A DNA stretch of 64,000 nucleotides from Pseudomonas guariconensis. Its GTDB lineage: Bacteria > Pseudomonadota > Gammaproteobacteria > Pseudomonadales > Pseudomonadaceae. The stretch's first letter is position 1; each line of letters opens with the position of its first letter. The stretch lies in assembly GCF_024127895.1 (NCBI RefSeq), contig NZ_JAMYBK010000003.1:1-64000 (forward strand). The letters are read 5' to 3'. The translations under genes and the position numbers were made by a program. This document shows, in pieces, positions 24,853 through 34,779 of this stretch. The notes below the pieces were generated by a model. It saw only the letters and a list, made by a program, of their open reading frames with translations. It searched no databases and had not been told where the DNA came from.

Positions 24853-25353
24853 ATGGCTCAAGTGACCCTCAAAGGCAGCCCCGTACAGGTCAACGGCAAC
24901 CTGCCGCAGGCCGGTGCCCAGGCGCCGGCCTTCTCCCTGGTTGGCGAAGGCCTGGCCGACAAGTCGCTGAAGGACTACGCCGGCAAGCGCAAGGTGCTGA
25001 ACATCTTCCCGAGCGTCGACACCCCGACCTGCGCCACCTCCGTGCGCAAGTTCAATGCCCAGGCCAACGACCTGGCCAACACCGTGGTGCTGTGCATCTC
25101 CGCCGACCTGCCGTTCGCCCAGGCGCGCTTTTGCGGCGCCGAAGGCCTGGAGAACGTGAAGAACCTGTCGACCCTGCGTGGCCGTGAGTTCCTCGAGAAC
25201 TATGGCGTGGCCATCGCCGACGGCCCCCTGGCCGGCCTGGCTGCCCGCGCCGTGGTGGTGCTGGACGAGAACGACAAGGTCCTGCACAGCGAACTGGTCG
25301 GCGAAATCGCCGACGAGCCGAACTACGACGCGGCGCTGGCTGTATTGAAATAA
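24853..25353 (+). CDS. tpx: Thiol peroxidase, atypical 2-Cys peroxiredoxin
   Basis: A 166-residue Tpx peroxiredoxin that reduces H2O2 and alkyl hydroperoxides with electrons from thioredoxin. The peroxidatic cysteine is in [15 protein letters not shown] (about residue 60), preceded by the required Thr; the resolving cysteine is in [15 protein letters not shown] (about residue 94). Length and both motifs are those of a complete, active enzyme. It is a single-gene unit with two hairpins downstream. Confidence 0.95.
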   Translation: MAQVTLKGSPVQVNGNLPQAGAQAPAFSLVGEGLADKSLKDYAGKRKVLNIFPSVDTPTCATSVRKFNAQANDLANTVVLCISADLPFAQARFCGAEGLENVKNLSTLRGREFLENYGVAIADGPLAGLAARAVVVLDENDKVLHSELVGEIADEPNYDAALAVLK

Positions 25354-25360
25354 ATGTACC

Positions 25361-25424
25361 GGGGCTGCCGTGCAGCCCCCTGGGGTTACACCCTGTAACG
25401 GCCTGGAACGCTTTCCAGGCCGTT
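25361..25424 (+). terminator. Two hairpins after tpx
   Basis: GGGGCTGC-CGT-GCAGCCCC (25361-25379), then AACGGCCTGG-N8-CCAGGCCGTT (25397-25424) followed by TT and a T-rich stretch. The second is a good Rho-independent terminator. Confidence 0.75.
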
Positions 25425-25559
25425 TTCATTTAAAGTTCAGCGTCTTGGCAACGTAAGCCGAAGGTAAATCCCTGGTAAAGGCCCTTTGCTAAAACGGTGC
25501 CAGTGCTTATCGTTCAACCTCCCCAAGCCGCCATTTCCTGAACAAGGTTCGTTCAACCC

Positions 25560-26822
25560 ATGCAAGCTTCCGTCTCCCGTTCCCCTCGTCGCTGGCTCGT
25601 CGGCCTGCTGATCCTGCTGCTGATGGCCCTGCTGGCCTGGTGGCTGTGGCCTGCATCGCCGGCCAACAAGGAAGCGAGCGGGCGCCCAGGCGGGCGTCCT
25701 GGCTTCGGCGCCTCCGCCGACCCGGTGCCGGTGCGCGTGGAGCCGGTGCGCGTCGGTGACTTCCCGCTGTACTACAAGGCCCTAGGCACGGTAACGGCGA
25801 CCAACACGGTCAACGTGCGCAGCCGGGTGGCCGGCGAGCTGGTCAAGATCCACTTCAAGGAAGGCCAGCAGGTCAAGGCCGGCGACTTGCTTGCCGAGAT
25901 CGACCCGCGCCCCTACCGCATCGCCCTGCAGCAGGCCGAAGGCACCCTGGCGCAGAACCAGGCCCAGTTGAAGAACGCCCAGGTCGACCTGGCGCGCTAC
26001 AAGGGCCTGTACGCCGAAGACAGCATCGCCAAGCAGACCCTGGACACCGCCGAGGCCCAGGTGGCGCAGTTCCTGGGCCTGGTCAAGACCAACCAGGCGC
26101 AGGTCAACGATGCCCGTCTGAACCTCGAATTCACCCAGATCCGCGCGCCGATCAGCGGCCGCGTGGGCCTGCGCCAGCTCGACCTGGGCAACCTGGTGGC
26201 GGCCAACGACACCACCGCGCTGGCGGTGATCACCCAGACCGAACCGATCAACGTCGCCTTCACCCTGCCGGAGACGGAACTGGCCACCGTGCTCGAGCGC
26301 TACCGCAGCGGCGCCAGCCTGCCGGTCGAGGCCTGGGATCGTGGCGATGCCAAGCTGCAGTCCACCGGCGTGCTGGGCAGCCCGGACAACCAGATCGACA
26401 CCACCACCGGCACCCTGAAGTTCAAGGCCCGCTTCGAGAACAAGGACCAGGCCCTGTTCCCCAACCAGTTCGTCAACGTGCGCCTGCTGGCCGATACCCT
26501 CAAACAGGTGGTCCTGGCCCCGGCCGCGGCGATCCAGTTCGGCAACGACGGTACCTTCGCCTACGTGGTCAATGCCCAGAACAAGGTCAACATCCGCAAG
26601 CTCAAGGTGGGTGCCAGCGATGGCGAGCGCAGCGTGATCCTCGAGGGCCTGGCCGCCGGCGATCGCCTGGTGCTCGAAGGCACCGACCGCCTGCGCGAGG
26701 GCAGCCTGGTGGACGTGGTGGAAGACAGCTCGCAAGTCCCGACCACCCCCGGCCAGCACCTGCAGGGCCAGGACGCCAAGGGCTCGGCCCAGGCCGATGA
26801 GCCGCGCAAGGCGGGCGCATGA
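25560..26822 (+). CDS. muxA: RND efflux periplasmic adaptor (MdtA/MuxA type)
   Basis: A 420-residue membrane fusion protein linking inner-membrane RND pumps to an outer-membrane channel. Residues 11-30 form the N-terminal anchor. The lipoyl half-motif [24 protein letters not shown] precedes a coiled-coil hairpin (about 118-190), and the second lipoyl half reads [26 protein letters not shown] basic/acidic C-terminal tail follows the beta-barrel. It is the first gene of a five-ORF operon; its stop overlaps muxB by ATGA. The presence of two different RND genes downstream identifies the MdtABC/MuxABC class. Confidence 0.9.
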   Translation: MQASVSRSPRRWLVGLLILLLMALLAWWLWPASPANKEASGRPGGRPGFGASADPVPVRVEPVRVGDFPLYYKALGTVTATNTVNVRSRVAGELVKIHFKEGQQVKAGDLLAEIDPRPYRIALQQAEGTLAQNQAQLKNAQVDLARYKGLYAEDSIAKQTLDTAEAQVAQFLGLVKTNQAQVNDARLNLEFTQIRAPISGRVGLRQLDLGNLVAANDTTALAVITQTEPINVAFTLPETELATVLERYRSGASLPVEAWDRGDAKLQSTGVLGSPDNQIDTTTGTLKFKARFENKDQALFPNQFVNVRLLADTLKQVVLAPAAAIQFGNDGTFAYVVNAQNKVNIRKLKVGASDGERSVILEGLAAGDRLVLEGTDRLREGSLVDVVEDSSQVPTTPGQHLQGQDAKGSAQADEPRKAGA

Positions 26823-29800
26823 ACCTGTCGCGCCTGTTCATCCTCCGTCCGGTCGCCACCACGCTGAGCATGCTGGCCATCGTCCTGGCCGGCCTGATCG
26901 CCTACAAGCTGCTGCCGGTCTCGGCCTTGCCCCAGGTCGACTACCCGACCATCCGGGTCATGACCCTGTACCCCGGTGCCAGCCCCCAGGTGATGACCAG
27001 CGCGGTCACCGCGCCACTGGAGCGCCAGTTCGGACAGATGCCGGGGCTGACCCAGATGGCCTCGACCAGTTCCGGCGGCGCCTCGGTGCTGACCCTGCGC
27101 TTTAGCCTGGACATGAACATGGACGTCGCCGAGCAACAGGTGCAGGCCGCGATCAATGCCGCCAGCAACCTGCTGCCCAGCGACCTGCCGGCACCGCCGG
27201 TGTACAACAAGGTCAACCCGGCCGACACCCCGGTGCTGACCCTGGCCATCTCGTCGAAGACCATGCCGTTGCCCAAGCTCAACGACCTGGTCGATACCCG
27301 CGTGGCCCAGAAAATCGCCCAGATCAGCGGCGTGGGCATGGTCAGCATCGCCGGCGGCCAGCGCCAGGCGGTGCGGATCAAGGTCAACGTCGATGCCCTG
27401 GCCGCCAACGGCCTGAACCTGGACGATGTGCGCACCCTGATCGGTGCCTCCAACGTCAACCAGCCCAAGGGCAACTTCGACGGCCCGACCCGGGTGTCGA
27501 TGCTCGACGCCAACGACCAGCTGCGCTCGCCCGAGGAGTACGCCAACCTCATCCTGGCCTACAACGACGGTGCACCGCTGCGCCTGAAGGACGTCGCCGA
27601 GATCGTCGACGGTGCCGAGAACGAGCGTCTGGCGGCCTGGGCCAACGAGAACCAGGCGGTGCTGCTGAACATCCAGCGCCAGCCGGGGGCCAATGTCATC
27701 GAGGTGGTCGACCGGATCAAGCAGATGCTGCCGTCGATCACCGACAACCTGCCGGCCGGCCTGGATGTCATGGTCCTCACCGACCGTACCCAGACCATCC
27801 GTGCCGCGGTCAAGGACGTGCAGCACGAGCTGCTGATCGCCATCGCCCTGGTGGTGATGGTCACCTTCGTCTTCCTGCGCCGCGTCAGCGCCACGATCAT
27901 CCCGTCGATCGCCGTGCCGCTGTCGCTGATCGGCACCTTCGGCGTGATGTACCTGGCCGGTTTCTCGATCAACAACCTCACCCTCATGGCCCTGACCATC
28001 GCCACCGGTTTCGTGGTGGACGATGCCATCGTCATGCTGGAGAACATCTCCCGGCACATCGAGGAGGGCGAGACGCCGATGCAGGCGGCGCTCAAGGGCG
28101 CCCGGCAGATCGGCTTCACCCTGGTGTCGCTGACCTTCTCGCTGATCGCGGTGCTGATCCCGCTGCTGTTCATGGCCGACGTGGTCGGCCGGCTGTTCCG
28201 CGAGTTCGCCATCACCCTGGCGGTGGCGATCCTGATCTCCCTGGTGGTGTCCCTGACCCTGACGCCGATGATGTGCGCCCGCCTGCTCAAGCGCGAGCCC
28301 AAGGCCGAGGAGCAGGGGCGCTTCTACCGCGCCAGCGGCGCCTGGATCGACTGGCTGATCGAGCACTACGGCAGCGCCCTGCAGTGGGTACTCAAGCACC
28401 AGCCGCTGACCCTGATGGTGGCGGTGGCGAGCCTGGCGTTGACCGTGTTCCTCTACCTGATCGTGCCCAAAGGCTTCTTCCCGGTGCAGGACACCGGGGT
28501 GATCCAGGGCATCTCCGAGGCGCCGCAGTCGACGTCGTTCGCCGCCATGAGCGAGCGCCAGCAGGCCTTGAGCAAGGTGATCCTGCAGGACCCGGCGGTA
28601 CAGAGCCTGTCGTCCTACATCGGCGTCGATGGCGACAACGCCACCCTCAACAGCGGCCGCCTGCTGATCAACCTCAAGCCCCATACCGAGCGTGACGTCA
28701 CCGCCAGCGACGTGATCGACCGCCTGCAGCCGCAACTGGACAAGCTGGTGGGCATCCGCCTGTTCATGCAACCGGTGCAGGACCTGAGCATCGAGGACCG
28801 GGTCAGCCGCACCCAGTACCAGTTCAGCCTGTCCTCGCCCGATGCCGACATGCTCGCCGAATGGAGCGGCAAGCTGGTCCAGGCCCTGCAGCAACGGCCC
28901 GAGCTCATGGACGTGGCCAGCGATCTGCAGGACAAGGGCCTGCAGGTCTACCTGGTGATCGACCGCGACATGGCCAGCCGCCTCGGCATCAGCGTGTCGC
29001 AGATCACCAACGCCCTGTACGACGCCTTCGGCCAGCGGCAGATCTCCACCATCTATACCCAGGCCAGCCAATACCGCGTGGTGCTGCAGTCCCAGGCCGC
29101 GTCGAGCATCGGCCCGCAGGCGCTGGAGTCGATCCACGTCAAGGCCAGCGATGGCGGCCAGGTGCGCCTGTCGGCCCTGGCGCGCATCGAGCAGCGCCAG
29201 GCGCAACTGGCCATTTCCCATATCGGCCAGTTCCCGGCGGTGATGATGTCGTTCAACCTGGCCCACGGTGCGTCCCTGGGCGAGGCGGTCCAGGTGATCG
29301 AGCAGGTGCAGCAGCAGATCGGCATGCCGCTGGGCGTGCAGACCCGCTTCCAGGGCGCCGCCGAGGCGTTCCAGGCGTCGTTGTCGAGCACCTTGCTGCT
29401 GATCCTCGCCGCCGTGGTGACCATGTACATCGTGCTGGGCGTGCTCTACGAGAGCTACATCCACCCGGTGACCATCCTCTCGACCCTGCCATCGGCGGCG
29501 GTGGGGGCCTTGCTCGCGCTGCTGCTGAGCGGCAACGACCTGGGGATGATCGCCATCATCGGCATCATCCTGCTGATCGGCATCGTCAAGAAGAACGCGA
29601 TCATGATGATCGACTTCGCCCTGGAGGCCGAGCGCCAGCAGGGCATGAGCCCGCGCGATGCGATCTACCAGGCGGCGCTGCTGCGCTTCCGGCCGATCCT
29701 GATGACCACCCTGGCCGCGCTGTTCGGCGCCGTGCCGCTGATGCTCGCCACCGGCTCCGGCGCCGAGTTGCGCCAGCCCCTGGGCCTGGTGATGGTCGGT

Positions 29801-29914
29801 GGCCTGCTGGTCAGCCAGGTGCTGACGCTGTTCACCACCCCGGTCATCTACCTCTACTTCGACCGCCTTGCACGGCGCTTCGGCAAGCAGCGCCTGACGG
29901 AGGAGCCGGCATGA
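26819..29914 (+). CDS. muxB: RND efflux pump subunit (MdtB/MuxB type)
   Basis: A 1031-residue HAE1-family RND transporter with 12 membrane helices and two large periplasmic loops. Proton-relay residues are intact: the two Asp in [15 protein letters not shown] (about 406-407) and the Lys in [15 protein letters not shown] (about 930). It begins [19 protein letters not shown], the usual start. In MdtABC-like systems MdtB and MdtC form a mixed trimer, so this works with MuxC. The stop overlaps a 38-codon ORF rather than muxC directly. Confidence 0.92.
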   Translation: MNLSRLFILRPVATTLSMLAIVLAGLIAYKLLPVSALPQVDYPTIRVMTLYPGASPQVMTSAVTAPLERQFGQMPGLTQMASTSSGGASVLTLRFSLDMNMDVAEQQVQAAINAASNLLPSDLPAPPVYNKVNPADTPVLTLAISSKTMPLPKLNDLVDTRVAQKIAQISGVGMVSIAGGQRQAVRIKVNVDALAANGLNLDDVRTLIGASNVNQPKGNFDGPTRVSMLDANDQLRSPEEYANLILAYNDGAPLRLKDVAEIVDGAENERLAAWANENQAVLLNIQRQPGANVIEVVDRIKQMLPSITDNLPAGLDVMVLTDRTQTIRAAVKDVQHELLIAIALVVMVTFVFLRRVSATIIPSIAVPLSLIGTFGVMYLAGFSINNLTLMALTIATGFVVDDAIVMLENISRHIEEGETPMQAALKGARQIGFTLVSLTFSLIAVLIPLLFMADVVGRLFREFAITLAVAILISLVVSLTLTPMMCARLLKREPKAEEQGRFYRASGAWIDWLIEHYGSALQWVLKHQPLTLMVAVASLALTVFLYLIVPKGFFPVQDTGVIQGISEAPQSTSFAAMSERQQALSKVILQDPAVQSLSSYIGVDGDNATLNSGRLLINLKPHTERDVTASDVIDRLQPQLDKLVGIRLFMQPVQDLSIEDRVSRTQYQFSLSSPDADMLAEWSGKLVQALQQRPELMDVASDLQDKGLQVYLVIDRDMASRLGISVSQITNALYDAFGQRQISTIYTQASQYRVVLQSQAASSIGPQALESIHVKASDGGQVRLSALARIEQRQAQLAISHIGQFPAVMMSFNLAHGASLGEAVQVIEQVQQQIGMPLGVQTRFQGAAEAFQASLSSTLLLILAAVVTMYIVLGVLYESYIHPVTILSTLPSAAVGALLALLLSGNDLGMIAIIGIILLIGIVKKNAIMMIDFALEAERQQGMSPRDAIYQAALLRFRPILMTTLAALFGAVPLMLATGSGAELRQPLGLVMVGGLLVSQVLTLFTTPVIYLYFDRLARRFGKQRLTEEPA

Positions 29915-30027
29915 GCAACGGCAAGCTGATCGGTGTGCACGTCGAGCTTGTGGCTGGCCTGGTTTTCTCGTGCGGCTTGCAGCTTGACGCTTGCCGCTTG
30001 CATTTCGCCGCCCGGGGTCGCCCATGA
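29911..30027 (+). CDS. 38-residue bridging ORF between muxB and muxC
   Basis: ATG 29911 is preceded by AGGAG and overlaps the muxB stop (ATGA); its own TGA overlaps the muxC ATG (ATGA). The peptide has a hydrophobic centre ([15 protein letters not shown]) and no known family. The middle contains GCTTGCAGCTTGACGCTTGC, text of a dispersed repeat. It probably arose when the repeat inserted at a former muxB/muxC overlap, and it keeps ribosomes moving from muxB to muxC. Whether the peptide itself does anything is unknown. Confidence 0.5.
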   Translation: MSNGKLIGVHVELVAGLVFSCGLQLDACRLHFAARGRP

Positions 30028-33000
30028 ACCTGTCCGGCCCGTTCATCCGCCGGCCGGTGGCGACCATGCTGCTGAGCCTGGCGATCATGCTGCTCGGTGG
30101 CGTCAGTTTCGGCCTGTTGCCGGTTTCGCCGCTGCCGCAGATGGATTTCCCGGTGATCGTGGTGCAGGCCAACCTGCCGGGCGCGAGCCCCGAGGTCATG
30201 GCTGCCACCGTCGCAACGCCCCTGGAGCGCAAGCTTGGCAGCATCGCCGGGGTCAGCACCCTGACCAGCAGTTCCAACCAGGGCTCCACCCGGGTGATCA
30301 TCGGCTTCGAGATGGGGCGTGACATCGACGGTGCGGCACGCGAAGTGCAGGCGGCCATCAACGCCACCCGCAACCTGTTGCCCAGCGGCATGCGCAGCAT
30401 GCCCACGTACAAGAAGATCAACCCGTCCCAGGCGCCGATCATGGTGCTGTCGCTGACCTCCGACGTGCTGCAGAAAGGCCAGCTCTACGACCTGGCCGAT
30501 ACCATCCTGGCCCAGAGCCTGGCCCAGGTCAGCGGGGTAGGGGAAGTGCAGATCGGCGGCAGTTCCCTGCCGGCGGTGCGTATCTCCCTGGAGCCGCAGT
30601 TGCTCAACCAGTACGGCCTGTCCCTGGACGAGGTGCGCACCGCCGTGGCCAACGCCAACCAGCGCCGGCCCATGGGCTTCGTCGAGGACGCCGAGCGCAA
30701 CTGGCAGGTGCGCGCCAACGACCAGCTGGAGAAGGCCAAGGACTACGAGCCCCTGGTGATCCGCCAGGAGAATGGCTCGATCCTGCGCCTGTCGGATGTC
30801 GCCAGCGTCACCGACGGCGTGGAGAACCGCTACAACAGCGGCTTCTTCAACGACCAGAGCGCCGTGCTGATGGTGGTCAACCGCCAGACCAACGCCAACA
30901 TCATCGAGACCGTCGAGCAGATCAAGGCCCAGTTGCCTGCCCTGCAGTCGCTGCTGCCGGCCAGCGTCAAGCTGGACGTGGCCATGGACCGTTCGCCGGT
31001 GATCAAAGCGACCCTCAAGGAAGCCGAGCACACCCTGCTGATCGCCGTGGCCCTGGTGATCCTGGTGGTCTACCTGTTCCTCGGCAACCTGCGTGCCTCG
31101 CTGATCCCGAGCCTTGCGGTACCGGTGTCGCTGGTAGGCACCTTCGCGGTCATGTACCTGTGCGGCTTCTCCCTGAACAACCTGTCGCTGATGGCCTTGA
31201 TCCTCGCCACGGGCCTGGTGGTGGACGATGCCATCGTGGTGCTGGAGAACATCTCCCGGCACATCGAGGACGGCCAGCCACCGATGCGCGCGGCCTTCCT
31301 CGGCGCCAAGGAGGTGGGCTTCACCCTGCTGTCGATGAACGTCTCGCTGGTGGCGGTGTTCGTCTCCATCCTGTTCATGGGGGGCATCGTGCGCGGCCTG
31401 TTCCAGGAGTTCTCGATCACCCTGGCGGCGGCGATCATCGTCTCGCTGGTGGTGTCCCTGACCCTCACGCCGATGCTCTGCGCACGCTGGCTCAAGCCGC
31501 ACCGCGAGGAGCAGAACCGCCTGCAGCGCTGGAGCGAGCAGGTGCACCAGCGCATGGTCGGCGCCTACGACCGCAGCCTGGGCTGGGCCCTGCGCCACAA
31601 GCGCCTGACCCTGGTCAGCCTGCTGGTGACCATCGCCGTCAACATTGCCTTGTACGTGGTGGTGCCCAAGACCCTCATGCCGCAACAGGACACCGGCCAG
31701 CTGATGGGCTTCATCCGTGGCGACGACAGCCTGTCGTTCACCGTGATGCAGCCGAAGATGGAGGTCTATCGCCGGGCATTGCTGCAGGATCCGGCGGTAC
31801 AGAGCGTGGCCGGCTTCATCGGTGGCAACAGCGGTACCAACAACGCCATGGTGCTGGTGCGCCTCAAACCGATCAGCGAACGCCGGATATCGGCCCAGCA
31901 GGTGATCGAGCGCCTGCGCAAGGAACTGCCCAAGGTGCCTGGCGGGCGCCTGTACCTGATGGCCGACCAGGACCTGCAACTGGGTGGCGGTGGCCGCGAC
32001 CAGAGCACCTCGCAGTACCTGTACACCCTGCAGAGCGGCGACCTGGCGGCCCTGCGCGAGTGGTTCCCGAAAGTCACCACGGCCCTGCGCGCCTTGCCGG
32101 AGCTGACCGCCATCGACGCCCGTGACGGCGCCGGCACCCAGCAGGTGACCCTGGTGGTGGACCGCGACCAGGCCAAGCGCCTGGGGATCGACATGGACAT
32201 GGTCACCACGGTGTTGAACAACGCCTACAGCCAGCGCCAGATCTCGACCATCTACGACAGCCTCAACCAGTACCAGGTGGTGCTGGAGATCAACCCGAAG
32301 TACGCCTGGGACCCGAGCACCCTGGAGCAGGTCCAGGTGATCACCGCCGAGGGGGCGCGGGTGCCGCTGTCGAGCTTCGCCCGCTACGAGAACAGCCTGG
32401 CCAACGATCGGGTCAGCCACGAGGGGCAGTTCGCCTCCGAGGACATCGCCTTCGACGTCGCCGAGGGCTACAGCCCCGACCAGGCCATGGCCGCACTGGA
32501 GCGCGCGGTGGCCAAGGTCGGCCTGCCGGAGTCGGTGATCGCCAAGCTCGGCGGCACCGCCGATGCCTTTGCCAAGACCCAGGAAGGCCAGCCGTTCATG
32601 ATCCTCGGCGCCCTGGTGCTGGTGTACCTGGTACTGGGCATCCTCTACGAGAGCTACATCCACCCGCTGACCATCCTCTCGACCTTGCCCTCGGCCGGCG
32701 TCGGCGCTTTGCTCGCGCTCTACGCCACAGGCGGGGAGTTCAGCCTGATTTCGCTGCTGGGGCTGTTCCTGCTGATCGGCGTGGTGAAGAAGAACGCCAT
32801 CTTGATGATCGACCTGGCCCTGCAGTTCGAACGTAACGACGGCATGAGCCCGGAGGAATCGATCCGCCGCGCCTGCCTGCTGCGCCTGCGCCCGATCCTG
32901 ATGACCACCCTGGCCGCCATCCTCGGCGCACTGCCGCTGCTGCTCAGCCGCGCCGAGGGCGCCGAGATGCGCCAGCCCCTGGGCCTGACCATCATCGGCG

Positions 33001-33131
33001 GCCTGGTCTTCAGCCAGGTCCTGACCCTCTACACCACGCCTGTGGTCTACCTGTACCTCGACCGCCTGCGCCACCGCTTCAACCATTGGCGCGGCGTGCG
33101 CACCGACGCCGCACTGGAAACCCCGCTATGA
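30024..33131 (+). CDS. muxC: RND efflux pump subunit (MdtC/MuxC type)
   Basis: A 1035-residue RND transporter paralogous to MuxB. It begins [20 protein letters not shown]. The relay residues are present in [22 protein letters not shown] and IGVVKKNAILMIDLALQFE. It should assemble with MuxB into a heteromultimer. ATG 30024 was selected because it matches the family start and overlaps the stop of the bridging ORF. Its stop overlaps opmB as ATGA. Confidence 0.92.
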   Translation: MNLSGPFIRRPVATMLLSLAIMLLGGVSFGLLPVSPLPQMDFPVIVVQANLPGASPEVMAATVATPLERKLGSIAGVSTLTSSSNQGSTRVIIGFEMGRDIDGAAREVQAAINATRNLLPSGMRSMPTYKKINPSQAPIMVLSLTSDVLQKGQLYDLADTILAQSLAQVSGVGEVQIGGSSLPAVRISLEPQLLNQYGLSLDEVRTAVANANQRRPMGFVEDAERNWQVRANDQLEKAKDYEPLVIRQENGSILRLSDVASVTDGVENRYNSGFFNDQSAVLMVVNRQTNANIIETVEQIKAQLPALQSLLPASVKLDVAMDRSPVIKATLKEAEHTLLIAVALVILVVYLFLGNLRASLIPSLAVPVSLVGTFAVMYLCGFSLNNLSLMALILATGLVVDDAIVVLENISRHIEDGQPPMRAAFLGAKEVGFTLLSMNVSLVAVFVSILFMGGIVRGLFQEFSITLAAAIIVSLVVSLTLTPMLCARWLKPHREEQNRLQRWSEQVHQRMVGAYDRSLGWALRHKRLTLVSLLVTIAVNIALYVVVPKTLMPQQDTGQLMGFIRGDDSLSFTVMQPKMEVYRRALLQDPAVQSVAGFIGGNSGTNNAMVLVRLKPISERRISAQQVIERLRKELPKVPGGRLYLMADQDLQLGGGGRDQSTSQYLYTLQSGDLAALREWFPKVTTALRALPELTAIDARDGAGTQQVTLVVDRDQAKRLGIDMDMVTTVLNNAYSQRQISTIYDSLNQYQVVLEINPKYAWDPSTLEQVQVITAEGARVPLSSFARYENSLANDRVSHEGQFASEDIAFDVAEGYSPDQAMAALERAVAKVGLPESVIAKLGGTADAFAKTQEGQPFMILGALVLVYLVLGILYESYIHPLTILSTLPSAGVGALLALYATGGEFSLISLLGLFLLIGVVKKNAILMIDLALQFERNDGMSPEESIRRACLLRLRPILMTTLAAILGALPLLLSRAEGAEMRQPLGLTIIGGLVFSQVLTLYTTPVVYLYLDRLRHRFNHWRGVRTDAALETPL

Positions 33132-34630
33132 ACTTTGCCCAGACCCCACTTCATCGTGCCTTCACGCGGCTGACCCGCGGGCGCGGCTCGCGCCTGCTCG
33201 GCGCCGGGCTGTGCGTGGCGATGCTCAGTGCCTGTACCTTGAGCCCGGACTACCATCGGCCCGAACTGAGCACGCCGGCCCAGTTCAAGCAGGCCGAAGG
33301 CTGGACCCAGGCCAAGCCGTCCGACGCCCTGGCGCGTGGAGCCTGGTGGGAGATCTACGGCGATGCCGGGCTCAACGCGCTGGTCGAGGAGCTCAACCGC
33401 AACAACCAGACTGTCGCGCAGTACGAAGCCCAGTACCGCCAGGCCCAGGCACTGGTACGCAGCAGCCGTGGCGCGCTGTTCCCCAGCCTCGACCTGTCCG
33501 TGGGCAAGACCCGCTCGGCCCAGGGCACCGGCAGCAGCAGCTCGAGCCTGTCGAACAACAGCAGTGGTATCCGCAATACCTACAACGCCCAGCTCGGTGT
33601 GAGCTGGGAGCTGGACCTGTGGGGCAAACTGCGCGAAACGCTCAACGCCAACGAGGCCAGCGCCGAAGCCAGCTTCGCCGACCTTGCGGCGATTCGCCTG
33701 AGCCTGCAGTCGGAGCTGGTGCAGAACTACCTGCAACTGCGGGTGATCGATGAGCAGAAGCGGCTGCTGGAAGCGACCGTCGCCGCCTACGCGCGTTCGT
33801 TGCGGATGAACGAGAACCAGTACCGCGCGGGCGTCGCCGGCCCGGATGCGGTGGCCCAGGCGCGGACCCAGCTCAAGAGCACCCAGGCCGACCTGATCGA
33901 CCTGGCCTGGCAGCGCGCCCAGTACGAGAACGCCATCGCCGTGTTGCTGGGCAAGGCGCCGGCCGATTTCGCCCTGGCCGACAGCAACGACATCCCGGCC
34001 TTGCCGCAGATTCCCCTGGCGCTGCCGTCGCAGTTGCTGGAGCGGCGCCCGGACATCGCCTCGGCCGAGCGTAATGTGATGGCGGCCAACGCCAATATCG
34101 GCGTGGCCCGTGCGGCCTACTTCCCAGACCTGACGCTGAGCATGAGTGGCGGTTACTCCAGCAGCAGCTTCAGCAACTGGATCGAGCTGCCCAACCGCTA
34201 CTGGTCGGTAGGGCCGCAACTGGCCATGACGCTGTTCGATGCCGGCAGGCGCAGTGCCGAAGTCGACCGCACGGTCGCGGTGTATGACCAGACCGTGGCG
34301 CAATACCGGCAGACCGTGCTCGATGGCTTCAGGGAAGTGGAGAACTACCTGGTGCAACTGAAGGTGTACGGGGACGAGGCGGTGGTGCGCCAGGAGGCGC
34401 TGGATGCCGCCCGCGAGTCGCTGCGCCTGACCGAGAACCAGTACCGTGCCGGGCTGATCGGCTACCTGGACGTGGTCAATGTGCAGACCACGGCGCTGAG
34501 CAACGAACGCAGCGTGCTGACCTTGCTGCAGGGGCGGTTGGTGGCCAGCGTGCAACTGATCGCCGCGCTGGGCGGCGGATGGGAAGCGCAGCAGGCGTTT
34601 GCCGAGGCGCAGGAGAGCGGACAGGACTGA
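33128..34630 (+). CDS. opmB: Outer-membrane efflux lipoprotein (OpmB/OprM family)
   Basis: A 500-residue TolC-like channel protein. The N-terminus has a basic region, a hydrophobic segment and a lipobox (VAMLSACTLSPDYHRPE) with Cys near residue 36, so it should be acylated and anchored in the outer membrane. Two OEP repeats follow (about 90-270 and 300-490), with ELDLWGKLRET and PQLAMTLFDAGRRSAEV at the typical places. It is the last gene of the mux operon and completes the tripartite pump. Confidence 0.9.
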   Translation: MNFAQTPLHRAFTRLTRGRGSRLLGAGLCVAMLSACTLSPDYHRPELSTPAQFKQAEGWTQAKPSDALARGAWWEIYGDAGLNALVEELNRNNQTVAQYEAQYRQAQALVRSSRGALFPSLDLSVGKTRSAQGTGSSSSSLSNNSSGIRNTYNAQLGVSWELDLWGKLRETLNANEASAEASFADLAAIRLSLQSELVQNYLQLRVIDEQKRLLEATVAAYARSLRMNENQYRAGVAGPDAVAQARTQLKSTQADLIDLAWQRAQYENAIAVLLGKAPADFALADSNDIPALPQIPLALPSQLLERRPDIASAERNVMAANANIGVARAAYFPDLTLSMSGGYSSSSFSNWIELPNRYWSVGPQLAMTLFDAGRRSAEVDRTVAVYDQTVAQYRQTVLDGFREVENYLVQLKVYGDEAVVRQEALDAARESLRLTENQYRAGLIGYLDVVNVQTTALSNERSVLTLLQGRLVASVQLIAALGGGWEAQQAFAEAQESGQD

Positions 34631-34673
34631 GCCTGGGTTTTTGGGGGGGCGAAGCGGCCCCAATCCCCTTCCT

Positions 34674-34689
34674 AGAATGGATCCATTCT
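34674..34689. promoter_or_regulatory. 16-bp perfect palindrome
   Basis: AGAATGGATCCATTCT lies between opmB and the MHYT-GGDEF-EAL gene, about 90 bases before its start; CATTC is repeated just downstream. It is a candidate operator for the c-di-GMP gene. It resembles a Fur box only loosely because the centre is too wide. Confidence 0.35.
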
Positions 34690-34779
34690 CATTCGCGAAA
34701 ACCCGTGCGTTTCAGCAAGGCTTGAGTACAATCATCGGCTTTTTCCGGACCCACTCCGGGCCTGCCGCTGGAACTGCAA

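Noticed and set aside
26561..30442. A 1293-codon minus-strand frame opposite muxA-muxB-muxC
   Set aside because: Low-complexity His/Gln/Arg/Gly translation typical of antisense shadows; no motif.
29844..33086. A 1080-codon minus-strand frame opposite muxC
   Set aside because: Same reason; the muxC reading frame carries intact RND motifs.
34670..34700. Fur box upstream of the c-di-GMP gene
   Set aside because: The AGAATGG/CCATTCT arms have a wider centre than a Fur site, and no iron genes are nearby.
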